A stretch of 35,597 nt of DNA, taken from the IMG/VR virus record IMGVR_UViG_3300011115_000261, positions 1-35,597 of that record; one strand, written 5' to 3'. This document shows positions 22,053-29,037 of this stretch, piece after piece (position 1 is the stretch's first letter; the number at the start of each line of letters is the position of its first letter). The notes below the pieces were generated by a model. It saw only the letters and a list, made by a program, of their open reading frames with translations. It did no database searches and had not been told where the DNA came from. The stretch comes from a virus. Both the position numbers and the translations under genes were made by a program.

Positions 22053-22688
22053 ATGTTTGCACTTGATACTGGCAACAACGGCGGCGGCAACGGACCCTTC
22101 CTGCAGTGGAGCGCCCGCGGTACGCAAGACGGGATCATCAACCCCAAGTCGTTCTACATCCGCGCCTCGGATGGCAAGACCACTTACGACGCCACCAAAG
22201 GGATGGTTCTGGACATCGAGAAGATGCGCACCGGCTGGCAGAAGTCGGAAGGCGTGGCAGGCGTTGCACCCGAATGGAACTGGAACCCCAGCCCCGCGCA
22301 GATGATGGCCGCCCCTGGCGACGATTGGAAGAAAGGCTTTTCAATCGTCGTGGCGATCGGCGGCGGCGAAGTAGCAACGTGGGAACAAGCCGGCACGGCC
22401 GCGTGGCAGTGCTTGGTGGATCTATCCGCAGCCCTGCAGCAGCAGCCGGCACTGGGTCACCTGCCGCTGGTGCGTCTGGCCGACGTGAAGCCCATGCAGT
22501 TTAAGCGTGGCAGCACGATCTCGCCGGTGCTTGAGGTGATCAAGTGGGTTCCGCGTCCCGATTGCCTGAAGGAAGGCGCGGCGGCTGGCATTGCAACTGC
22601 ACCCGCAGCTGCGCCGGCAGCAGCACCGAAGGCTGCACCCGCTGCAGCGCCGGCAGCTGCGGCCGTCTACGACGATATGGAATTCTAA
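22053..22688 (+). CDS. Single-stranded DNA-binding protein-like, 211 aa
   Basis: No close family name, but the architecture is that of a phage SSB: a globular beta-rich domain (about 10-180, with GPFLQWSARG, FYIRASDGKTTYD, WEQAGTAAWQCLVD and SPVLEVIKWVPR), then an Ala/Pro linker (about 185-204), then an acidic tail VYDDMEF ending in Phe. SSBs of E. coli (DDDIPF) and T7 gp2.5 end in the same way and use the terminal Phe to bind replication partners. Followed by a strong hairpin and the PrimPol-helicase gene. The leader is structured. Confidence 0.7.
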   Translation: MFALDTGNNGGGNGPFLQWSARGTQDGIINPKSFYIRASDGKTTYDATKGMVLDIEKMRTGWQKSEGVAGVAPEWNWNPSPAQMMAAPGDDWKKGFSIVVAIGGGEVATWEQAGTAAWQCLVDLSAALQQQPALGHLPLVRLADVKPMQFKRGSTISPVLEVIKWVPRPDCLKEGAAAGIATAPAAAPAAAPKAAPAAAPAAAAVYDDMEF

Positions 22689-22696
22689 AAGAAAAG

Positions 22697-22724
22697 GCCC
22701 ACCCATCGGATCTGATGGGTGGGC
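22697..22724 (+). terminator. Strong 11-bp hairpin after the SSB-like gene
   Basis: GCCCACCCATC (22697-22707), loop GGATCT, GATGGGTGGGC (22714-22724). Perfect stem nine bases after the stop codon. No T-run follows (CTAGTTC), so it may be a partial terminator giving more SSB than helicase, or an mRNA stabiliser. Confidence 0.65.
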
Positions 22725-22754
22725 TAGTTCAAACAACAACAGAGAGGAAGAGGC

Positions 22755-24977
22755 GTGACCCTCATGTCGGATAATAAGACCGAAGACCAGAAAACGCAAT
22801 CAAATCCTGAACAAATCAGGCAGTTCTTTAACTACATTACGCAGGGTTGGGATGAACTTTGGGTGCGCTGGGCCGACATAAACGCCGAGCCGCTGATCGA
22901 ATTGCGCTGCATCAGCAGCAACCGAGGCGTGAACGTGCAGCGCTTTGCTGTCGGCCAGATCGACGATGCCGTGCAACACGCAGAAGCCATGAATAAGCAC
23001 GGGCAAAACGTGTACATGTGCATCAACCCGATCGACGGGCGCGCTGTGATACCAGCCGGCAAGGCCGCCACAGATAAAGACATCCTCGCCGCCATGTTCT
23101 GCTTTGCAGATGCCGACACGGATGGATCAATGGCGAACGTGCTGTCATTCGCCGGCCCGAAATTTACGATGAGCGTCAAGACCGGCACGACGCCTTACGT
23201 CCGAGGCCATGCCTACTGGCAGCTGGAAGAACCGTGCATCAACCTCGATGCATGGCGCCAGGTGCAGGCCAGCATCGCGGCCAGCCTTGGCACTGATCCG
23301 GTCGTGATCAACCCAAGCCGGATCATGCGTGTCGCTGGCACAATCAGCTACCCGAACAAAGACAAGCAGGGCCGTGGCTACATCCAAGAGATGGTCACGA
23401 TGCGCACGGAATTCAGCAGCGACCGTGACCCTGTGCCTTTTGAGCGCATGATGCGGGCATTCCCGCCCACACAGCGCAGCAGCTCGGCCACCACAGCCGG
23501 CATCCAGATCGACCTGGGCCAGCAGGCGATGGACCGAGCAATGGCAGAGGCCGAGATCCTGACCGGCAAGGATTGGCATCACAACGTCGTGCGCCTCATT
23601 GCCTCATACGTCAGCCGTGGCCTGTCCGACACAGAGATCCACGCCCTGACCGATCGCCTCACACTGCCAGGCTATACGGTCGAGGACACCAGACGAGAGG
23701 TGCAACAGGCAATCGACGGCGCGAGATCAAAGGGATGGACGCCTGAACCTGACACAATCCAACAGAAGATGGACGTGCAAGTGCCAGCGGTGGCACAGCA
23801 ATTCGATGCGCCCAAGGTAGACGTTGCGCAGCCGACGTGGCCGACGCCGATCGAGGACTTCAACCCGCTCAACCTGCCCCGCAGACACTGGATCTATGGG
23901 CGCACCTACATCAGATCCTACGTCAGCCTCACGGCGTCGGCCGGTGGCATTGGCAAGACCAGCCTGACGATGGTCGAGGCGGTGGCAATCGCAACGGGGC
24001 GCAAGCTCTTAGAGCAAGACGTACATGAGCGCACAAAGGTCTGGGTGATCAGCCTTGAAGACCCGCGCAGCGAGGGTCTGCTACGCCTTGCGGCCATCAT
24101 GCAGCATTACAATGTAAAGCACGAAGACTTGGCGGGTTGGCTGTTCCTCGATGGGGAAGATGACATCAGGATCACCCTGGCCGCCGAGACACGAGAAGGT
24201 GTGACAGAGAACGACGCCCTGCTTGAGTACATGATCAACAAGGTCAAGACGCTGGGCATCGGTGTCGTGATCATGGACCCGCTGATCGGCGCGCACCAGG
24301 TCAACGAGAATTCCAATATGGCCGTGCAGGTGGTGGTTGCCATGCTGCGCAGGCTGGCAAGGGAAACCGGCGCATCTGTGCATCCAGTGCATCACATCCG
24401 CAAGGGCAATGGAGAAGACGCCGGCGTTGACAGTGTACGCGGCGCCAACGCCTTGATCGGGGCAGCACGGGCAGCGCGCGTCCTCAACAAGGTGTCCGAA
24501 GAACAGGCAGAGAAGCTCGGCCTAGAGGGCGACGCAGGCAAGGGCCTGTTCCGCATAGACGATGCCAAGGCCAACCTCGCAGCGCCATCAGACAAGGCCA
24601 CCTACATGCAGACCATCGGCGTACAGATCGCCAATGGCGAGTACATCGCAGTTGTCGTGCCGGTCACCCTGCCCGATGCATTCGAAGGCGTGACAGCAGA
24701 GGCCGCGATGAAGGTGCAGCGCATGATAGGTCAGGCCGATGATGATCCCTACAGAGAAAGCAGCCAAGCCAAGAGATGGGCCGGCCATGCCATTGGTGAG
24801 CTGCTTAACATCGACACGACAGAGAAGGCAGGCAAGGGCCGCGTGTCGCTGATCATCAAGCAGTGGGTCAAGACAGACGTGCTGCGGATTGAGAAGATGC
24901 TGGACGCACGGCAGGGCCGAGAGACAGCCATTTTGATCGTGGGAACATGGATCAATAGGGATGAGGCAGGGCTGTGA
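22755..24977 (+). CDS. PrimPol-type primase fused to RepA-like helicase, 740 aa
   Basis: Residues about 60-225: archaeo-eukaryotic primase fold signs, D119-x-D121 (FADADTDG), H152 (RGHAYW) and D181 with NPSRIMRVAGTISYPNK, as in PrimPol-like phage and plasmid primases. Residues 260-335 are a helical linker domain (WHHNVVRLIASYVSRGLSD). Residues about 385-590: RecA/RepA-like hexameric helicase with Walker A GGIGKTS (397-403), Walker B VVIMD (504-508) and HH 546-547. GTG 22755 is preceded by GAGGAAGAGG; ATG 22764 is the alternative. It primes and unwinds DNA at the replication fork; with no phage DNA polymerase gene in the unit, it must recruit the host enzyme or use its own PrimPol activity. 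Confidence 0.85.
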   Translation: MTLMSDNKTEDQKTQSNPEQIRQFFNYITQGWDELWVRWADINAEPLIELRCISSNRGVNVQRFAVGQIDDAVQHAEAMNKHGQNVYMCINPIDGRAVIPAGKAATDKDILAAMFCFADADTDGSMANVLSFAGPKFTMSVKTGTTPYVRGHAYWQLEEPCINLDAWRQVQASIAASLGTDPVVINPSRIMRVAGTISYPNKDKQGRGYIQEMVTMRTEFSSDRDPVPFERMMRAFPPTQRSSSATTAGIQIDLGQQAMDRAMAEAEILTGKDWHHNVVRLIASYVSRGLSDTEIHALTDRLTLPGYTVEDTRREVQQAIDGARSKGWTPEPDTIQQKMDVQVPAVAQQFDAPKVDVAQPTWPTPIEDFNPLNLPRRHWIYGRTYIRSYVSLTASAGGIGKTSLTMVEAVAIATGRKLLEQDVHERTKVWVISLEDPRSEGLLRLAAIMQHYNVKHEDLAGWLFLDGEDDIRITLAAETREGVTENDALLEYMINKVKTLGIGVVIMDPLIGAHQVNENSNMAVQVVVAMLRRLARETGASVHPVHHIRKGNGEDAGVDSVRGANALIGAARAARVLNKVSEEQAEKLGLEGDAGKGLFRIDDAKANLAAPSDKATYMQTIGVQIANGEYIAVVVPVTLPDAFEGVTAEAAMKVQRMIGQADDDPYRESSQAKRWAGHAIGELLNIDTTEKAGKGRVSLIIKQWVKTDVLRIEKMLDARQGRETAILIVGTWINRDEAGL

Positions 24978-25156
24978 ATGCGTAGTAAATATGCTTCCTC
25001 ACCTTGTGTTTTTAGGTGAGGAAAACCTGAGGAAGAGTGAGGTAAAATACCTACCAATCCTTTCCTCCTCGCCCCCCCTATATAGGGGGTGAGAGGTAAG
25101 GAGGTTAAGGTGGTGAGTGAGATAGTGAGGTGAGGTTGACATGAGGAGAAGACATC
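24978..25156 (+). other. Iteron-like non-coding region, candidate replication origin
   Basis: 180 bases between the PrimPol-helicase gene and the next gene. GTGAG occurs seven times on the plus strand (25016, 25037, 25089, 25113, 25117, 25125, 25130) plus CCTCAC in the hairpin at 24997. A perfect 16-bp palindrome CCCCCTATATAGGGGG lies at 25074-25089 inside a longer imperfect inverted repeat (about 25049-25118), and 25085-25150 is almost all purine with T. Clustered short repeats next to a replication initiator-helicase are typical of iteron origins. It may also act only as an mRNA leader. Confidence 0.45.
24995..25023 (+). terminator. 10-bp perfect hairpin after PrimPol-helicase
   Basis: TTCCTCACCT (24995-25004), loop TGTGTTTTT, AGGTGAGGAA (25014-25023). 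It begins 18 bases after the stop codon. The loop rather than the tail is T-rich. Possible terminator in both directions, or part of the origin-like region. Confidence 0.5.
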
Positions 25157-25738
25157 GTGACAGACAAAAGACCGCAGCGGCCAAAGCGTGAGAGAAAGTC
25201 GGATCGGCTCATCCATCCTGGCGCCACGGCAAATCAAATCAAGTGTGACTTCGCGCTTGCACCCTTCGACAAGGTAGCCAGAGACATGGAGCATCGGTGG
25301 GGTGTTGATCGGCTGGTGGAGCTTGTGCCAACAGAGACGGCGGCCAAGTACGGATCGGCCATGGCAAAGCTCAATGCGGCGATCGATGCGGAAGATCCAG
25401 ATGAGATAGCGGCAAGAGCATCGGTATGCATTAGGGGCATGCAGCTGATGGATCAAGTTGCCACGCAGAGCCACGGAGAGCCGCCCACAGCGCAGGTCTG
25501 GGTGGTGGACGCTGATGGGTATAGCTTTGGGCTGATGCGTGACGGTAGGGCTTGGCAGAGGGCGCAAGAAGCCTATCCAGATCTTGAGCTGATCACCGAG
25601 CGGCAGATGGTCTTGGCGCTGACCATGTACAAGCACAGCCTCGCCAAAGAAATGATTGATGCTGCCAAGGCAGCCTTTCCAAAGACAGAGATCACGGCAA
25701 TCACAAACCAAGGGATAGATGATGCAATACCTTTCTAA
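25157..25738 (+). CDS. Uncharacterised replication-region protein with SSB-like C-terminal tail, 193 aa
   Basis: GTG start with GAGGAG upstream. Basic N-terminus (DKRPQRPKRERKSDRL), a central helical part (about 35-100, KVARDMEHRWGVDRLVELV, NAAIDAEDPDEIAARASVCIRGM), a short beta segment (QVWVVDADGYSFGLM), then helices to the end. The last residues are GIDDAIPF, very close to the SSB tip DDDIPF that docks many genome maintenance enzymes. No family recognised. It overlaps the next gene by 20 bases. Possible role: loader or adaptor that binds host SSB-interacting proteins, or a decoy. Confidence 0.6.
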   Translation: MTDKRPQRPKRERKSDRLIHPGATANQIKCDFALAPFDKVARDMEHRWGVDRLVELVPTETAAKYGSAMAKLNAAIDAEDPDEIAARASVCIRGMQLMDQVATQSHGEPPTAQVWVVDADGYSFGLMRDGRAWQRAQEAYPDLELITERQMVLALTMYKHSLAKEMIDAAKAAFPKTEITAITNQGIDDAIPF

Positions 25739-26000
25739 AGCACAGGCGGCGCTAGAGCAGGCGTCCAGCCTGATCAATGGTCCGAGGCAAGAGGCCTACG
25801 GATCACCCAACGAAAACTTTGAACGCCTGGCAGTAAGGATCAGCCAGATCGTCAAGGCGCCAGTGACCAAGCGCCAGGCTGCACAGATCATGGTGGAGCT
25901 GAAGCTTGCACGTCTCGCTCACTCGCATCACGAAGACAGCGTGATCGATGCAATAGCCTACCTGGCATTGATGATGGAGCTGACCGATGAACCCGCTTGA
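25719..26000 (+). CDS. DUF6378-like phage protein, 93 aa
   Basis: Carries the pattern RQEAYGSPNENFERLAVRIS, VTKRQAAQIMVELKLARLAH and EDSVIDAIAYLALMMEL in order, the arrangement of the DUF6378 family of phage proteins. The all-helical acidic/His pattern recalls MazG-like nucleotide pyrophosphohydrolases, and a link to nucleotide metabolism has been suggested on that basis; not proven. ATG codons at 25719 and 25722 are both possible. Overlaps the next gene by 14 bases. Confidence 0.7.
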   Translation: MMQYLSKAQAALEQASSLINGPRQEAYGSPNENFERLAVRISQIVKAPVTKRQAAQIMVELKLARLAHSHHEDSVIDAIAYLALMMELTDEPA

Positions 26001-26247
26001 AGCATGGCGCATGTCGAAAGGCATGTCATACGTCGACATCGCAGATCGCCTTGGCCGCAAGAACATGCGGCAGATCACGCAATGGTGCAAACCATACAAT
26101 GATCCAGACTATCTCAAGCCTGAGCTAGAGGTGCAAAACCACATCCAGATGATGACGTTGGGCGAGGTATCGCCAAATGCTTGGCGAGATCGGCAGATTG
26201 ATGTATCATCTGCAAAAGCCATTGGGGGTTCAAATGGGCGGAAATAA
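25987..26247 (+). CDS. HTH protein before terminase, 86 aa
   Basis: Residues 1-35 form a helix-turn-helix (MNPLEAWRMSKGMSYVDIADRLGRKNMRQITQWC), Xre-like. The rest is a helical tail (LEVQNHIQMMTLGEVSPNAWRDR). It overlaps the terminase small subunit gene by 14 bases. Likely a regulator, perhaps of the late genes, or a DNA-binding helper for packaging. Confidence 0.6.
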   Translation: MNPLEAWRMSKGMSYVDIADRLGRKNMRQITQWCKPYNDPDYLKPELEVQNHIQMMTLGEVSPNAWRDRQIDVSSAKAIGGSNGRK

Positions 26248-26695
26248 CAAAGGCAAGTCAGTCAAGGTCACCAAGGCAATCATGGTTGAGGTGGCTGACC
26301 GCTTGGGTGCAGGTGAGAACCTGCTGCAGATTGTCGAAAGCGACAACATGCCAAGCTATCGAGCAATCACGTCAGCTGTGATGCGTGACGATGAATTCTT
26401 TCTACTCTACCGCGAAGGACGTGTGCGCCAAGCAGAGTGGCACTCAGATCGCATCAACAAGCTGGCAACAGAGCCACTGCCGACGCACCATGCCGATGGC
26501 TCGCCATGCGATGGGCGTTGGCTTGGCGCTGAGATCCAGCGGCGCAAGCTTGAGATCGAGACGCTGCGCTGGACGTTGGCACGGTCGCAGCCGCATGGCA
26601 TTAGAGACAAGCGTGAGGACACCCCCCAAGCCCAATCGATTACGATTAGCTGGGCTGGTGGTGACACGGCGATCGATGCAAAAGCGGTTGATTGA
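26234..26695 (+). CDS. Terminase small subunit, 153 aa
   Basis: Start at ATG 26234 (GGGGG seven bases upstream) trims an extension that overlaps the HTH gene. Residues 12-60 form the HTH with the usual pattern VADRLGAGENLLQIVESDNMPSYRAITSAV and DDEFFLLYREGRVRQAEWHSD; residues 85-125 (GRWLGAEIQRRKLEIETLRWTLARSQP) give the oligomerisation helices, and the GIRDK end matches family members. It recognises the phage DNA packaging start and hands it to the large subunit encoded next. A hairpin follows the stop. Confidence 0.82.
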   Translation: MGGNNKGKSVKVTKAIMVEVADRLGAGENLLQIVESDNMPSYRAITSAVMRDDEFFLLYREGRVRQAEWHSDRINKLATEPLPTHHADGSPCDGRWLGAEIQRRKLEIETLRWTLARSQPHGIRDKREDTPQAQSITISWAGGDTAIDAKAVD

Positions 26696-26716
26696 CCTAT
26701 ATATCAGTCACGCTGT

Positions 26717-26742
26717 CTGCCGTTCCACGCGCGGAGCGGCAG
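26717..26742 (+). terminator. Hairpin after terminase small subunit gene
   Basis: CTGCCGTTCC (26717-26726), loop ACGCGC, GGAGCGGCAG (26733-26742): ten pairs with one G-T, 21 bases after the stop codon. A short CTTT follows. Likely end of the rightward early/middle transcript. Confidence 0.6.
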
Positions 26743-26755
26743 GTGGCTTTGAGAC

Positions 26756-26829
26756 TTTACATAATGCTGATTATCGGATAATAATGTCTAGCGTTTTCAA
26801 TGGGTTGGGAATGCGCAGAATATCCGATA
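26756..26829 (+). promoter_or_regulatory. Candidate late promoter with inverted repeat
   Basis: TTTACA (26756-26761), 17-base spacer, TAATAA (26779-26784). TATCGGATA (26772-26780) is overlapped by the -10 and repeats inverted as TATCCGATA at 26821-26829; ATTATC-G-GATAAT is also palindromic. Position before the packaging and head genes fits a regulated late promoter. Confidence 0.45.
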
Positions 26830-27043
26830 TGCCACCTCGTCGGCTTGGCGTTTTGAAAGGCTCGGCCGCTGCGGATCGCCAGGCTGCAAAGCATACCCCC
26901 TTCCAGATTGCGCAGGAATATCAATGGCTTGCGCTGGCTGGACCGCCGAAATTCACGACCCCGACCCCCCACCCCCCGCCAAACGACCCGCCATCCTATA
27001 CAGCGATATAACGGGTCTGCGAAACGCACACATCGAGGCTGCC

Positions 27044-28333
27044 ATGTCGCCAAAGCTGCAGAACATCGTGATCCCTTACGCACCGCGTCCCTTGCAGCGT
27101 GAGCTGCATGACGCCATGGACGCCAAGCGCTGGGGCGTCGTTGTGTGCCATCGTCGGTTTGGCAAGACTGTTTGGGCAATCAATCACATCTTGCGGGATG
27201 CGATCATGTCCAAGAAGGCCAATCCGCGATACGCCTACATGGCCCCGACGTACCGTCAGGCTAAGAACGTGGCGTGGGATTATTTGAAGCAGTTTGCCGG
27301 TGCGATCCCAGGTGTGAAGTTTCACGAGACGGAATTGCGGTGCGATCTTCCCACCGGCGGGCGGATTTCATTGCTCGGCGCCGAGAATCCAGACAGCCTG
27401 CGCGGCATTTACCTTGATGGCTGCGTGATGGACGAGGTCGCGCAGATGCCTGAGAATGTCTTCCCAGAGGTGATCCGACCCGCCTTATCCGATCGCAAGG
27501 GCTGGGCGGTCTTTGTCGGTACGCCAAAGGGCCACAACGCATTCTATGAGATTTACGAACAGGCCAGCGAGAATGAGGATTGGCTGTGCGTGGTTAACAA
27601 GGCCAGCGAGACGGGTGTGCTGGACGAGGTAGAATTGACGGCGGCTCGGCAGACGATGACCGAGGATCAGTACCAGCAGGAATTCGAGTGCAGCTGGAAT
27701 GCCAACGTGCCTGGTGCGATCTACGGCAAGGAGCTTGAGGCTGCGCAGTCGGCCGGTCGGATTTGCAATGTGCCTTATGATCCTGCGCACAAGGTCGATA
27801 CCTGGTGGGATTTGGGTGTTGGTGACAGCACGGCGATTTGGTTTACGCAGACGGTCGGCCGCGCGGTGCATGTGATTGACTTTTATGAGGCTCGGAATGA
27901 GGGTCTGCCGCACTATTGTGAGATCTTGAACCAGCGAAAATATTTATATGGGACACACAACGCCCCGCATGATATAGAGGTTCGGGAATTGGGCAGTGGT
28001 AAGAGCCGTCGAGAGGTGGCTTGGGACTTAGGGTTGAACTTCCGCGTTGTGCCTCGTCTGCCGATCGAGGATGGGATACACGCGGGGCAGATGTTGATAC
28101 CGAGGTTGTGGTTTGATCGGGATCGGTGCAATAATGGGCTTGAGGCTTTGCGGCAGTATCATCGTGCGTATAACGAGCGCACCCGCAGTTTCAGGGCTTC
28201 GCCGGTGCATGATTGGACCAGCCACGCATCTGATGCGTTTCGGTACTTTGCGGTTGGGTATAGGGAAGCAGGGCCTATGTTGAAGGCTCCACAACAGCAG
28301 GCGGTTATGGATTATAACCCCTTTGCAGCATGA
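27044..28333 (+). CDS. Terminase large subunit (packaging ATPase-nuclease), 429 aa
   Basis: Numbering from ATG 27044 (GAGG five bases upstream). IVIPYAPRPLQ near the start is where homologues begin, so the in-frame ATG 26924 is less likely. ATPase: Walker A CHRRFGKT (35-42), Walker B VMDE (D130, E131), coupling motif GTPKG (159-163). Nuclease: D256 (TWWDLGVGDS), and near the end HASDAFRYF with the last acidic residue. It pumps DNA into the prohead through the portal and cuts concatemers. Sequence type is that of short podovirus terminases rather than T7 gp19. Packaging end type cannot be told from it; no exact terminal repeat is seen. Confidence 0.93.
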   Translation: MSPKLQNIVIPYAPRPLQRELHDAMDAKRWGVVVCHRRFGKTVWAINHILRDAIMSKKANPRYAYMAPTYRQAKNVAWDYLKQFAGAIPGVKFHETELRCDLPTGGRISLLGAENPDSLRGIYLDGCVMDEVAQMPENVFPEVIRPALSDRKGWAVFVGTPKGHNAFYEIYEQASENEDWLCVVNKASETGVLDEVELTAARQTMTEDQYQQEFECSWNANVPGAIYGKELEAAQSAGRICNVPYDPAHKVDTWWDLGVGDSTAIWFTQTVGRAVHVIDFYEARNEGLPHYCEILNQRKYLYGTHNAPHDIEVRELGSGKSRREVAWDLGLNFRVVPRLPIEDGIHAGQMLIPRLWFDRDRCNNGLEALRQYHRAYNERTRSFRASPVHDWTSHASDAFRYFAVGYREAGPMLKAPQQQAVMDYNPFAA

Positions 28334-28342
28334 GGTGATGGA

Positions 28343-28833
<491 letters not shown>

Positions 28834-28837
<4 letters not shown>

Positions 28838-29037
28838 TGGATGGCAAGATGATTGCTGGTCTGATGGGGCGCAAGTCGAACCAGGTTGCCAAGGGCATGT
28901 CTTCGTCGGTGACTGTTGACCCGCTGGAGCGGCTGAACCAGAAGATGGCCGGCCGCACTGAGGGTGGCATGGTTAAGAAAAAGACGCAGGAAGACCGTGC
29001 GCGTCGTTCCTTGATGTCGAGCTATGGGAGTATGTGA
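28834..29037 (+). CDS. Small basic protein before portal, 67 aa
   Basis: Overlaps the preceding gene (ATGA) and the portal start (TGATG). The peptide (MIAGLMGRKSNQVAKGMSSS, ERLNQKMAGRTEGGMVKKK) ends in EDRARRSLMSSYGSM. The RRSLMS motif near the C-terminus also ends the previous protein (RRSLMSGGMIK). A shared binding site on a head protein is possible. Function unknown. Confidence 0.55.

Larger units (their letters stand above)
26696..27043 (+). other. Non-coding stretch between terminase subunits
   Basis: 348 bases if the large subunit starts at 27044. It holds a hairpin (26717-26742), a promoter-like site with a 9-bp inverted repeat (26756-26829), a C-rich run (26958-26980) and GTCTGCGAAACG at 27015-27026, which is shared with operator copy C. 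An ATG at 26924 in frame with the terminase would add 40 Pro-rich residues. Confidence 0.4.

Noticed and set aside
21135-22127. 330-codon minus-strand frame opposite the nuclease gene
   Set aside because: Mirror of a well-supported PD-(D/E)XK gene; frame stays open because of GC-rich codon positions; no motif.
22697-22724. Large palindrome after the SSB-like gene as the replication origin
   Set aside because: It is a simple stem right behind a stop codon with no repeats around it; a terminator-like role is simpler.
26784-27011. 75-codon open frame starting MSSVFNGLG between the terminase genes
   Set aside because: No good ribosome-binding site, starts in a promoter-like palindrome, Pro-rich end comes from a C-rich run; no family recognised.
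26924-27043. Longer N-terminus of the terminase large subunit from ATG 26924
   Set aside because: Extra 40 residues are Pro-rich and precede the point where family members begin; ATG 27044 has its own GAGG. Still possible because AGGA precedes 26924.
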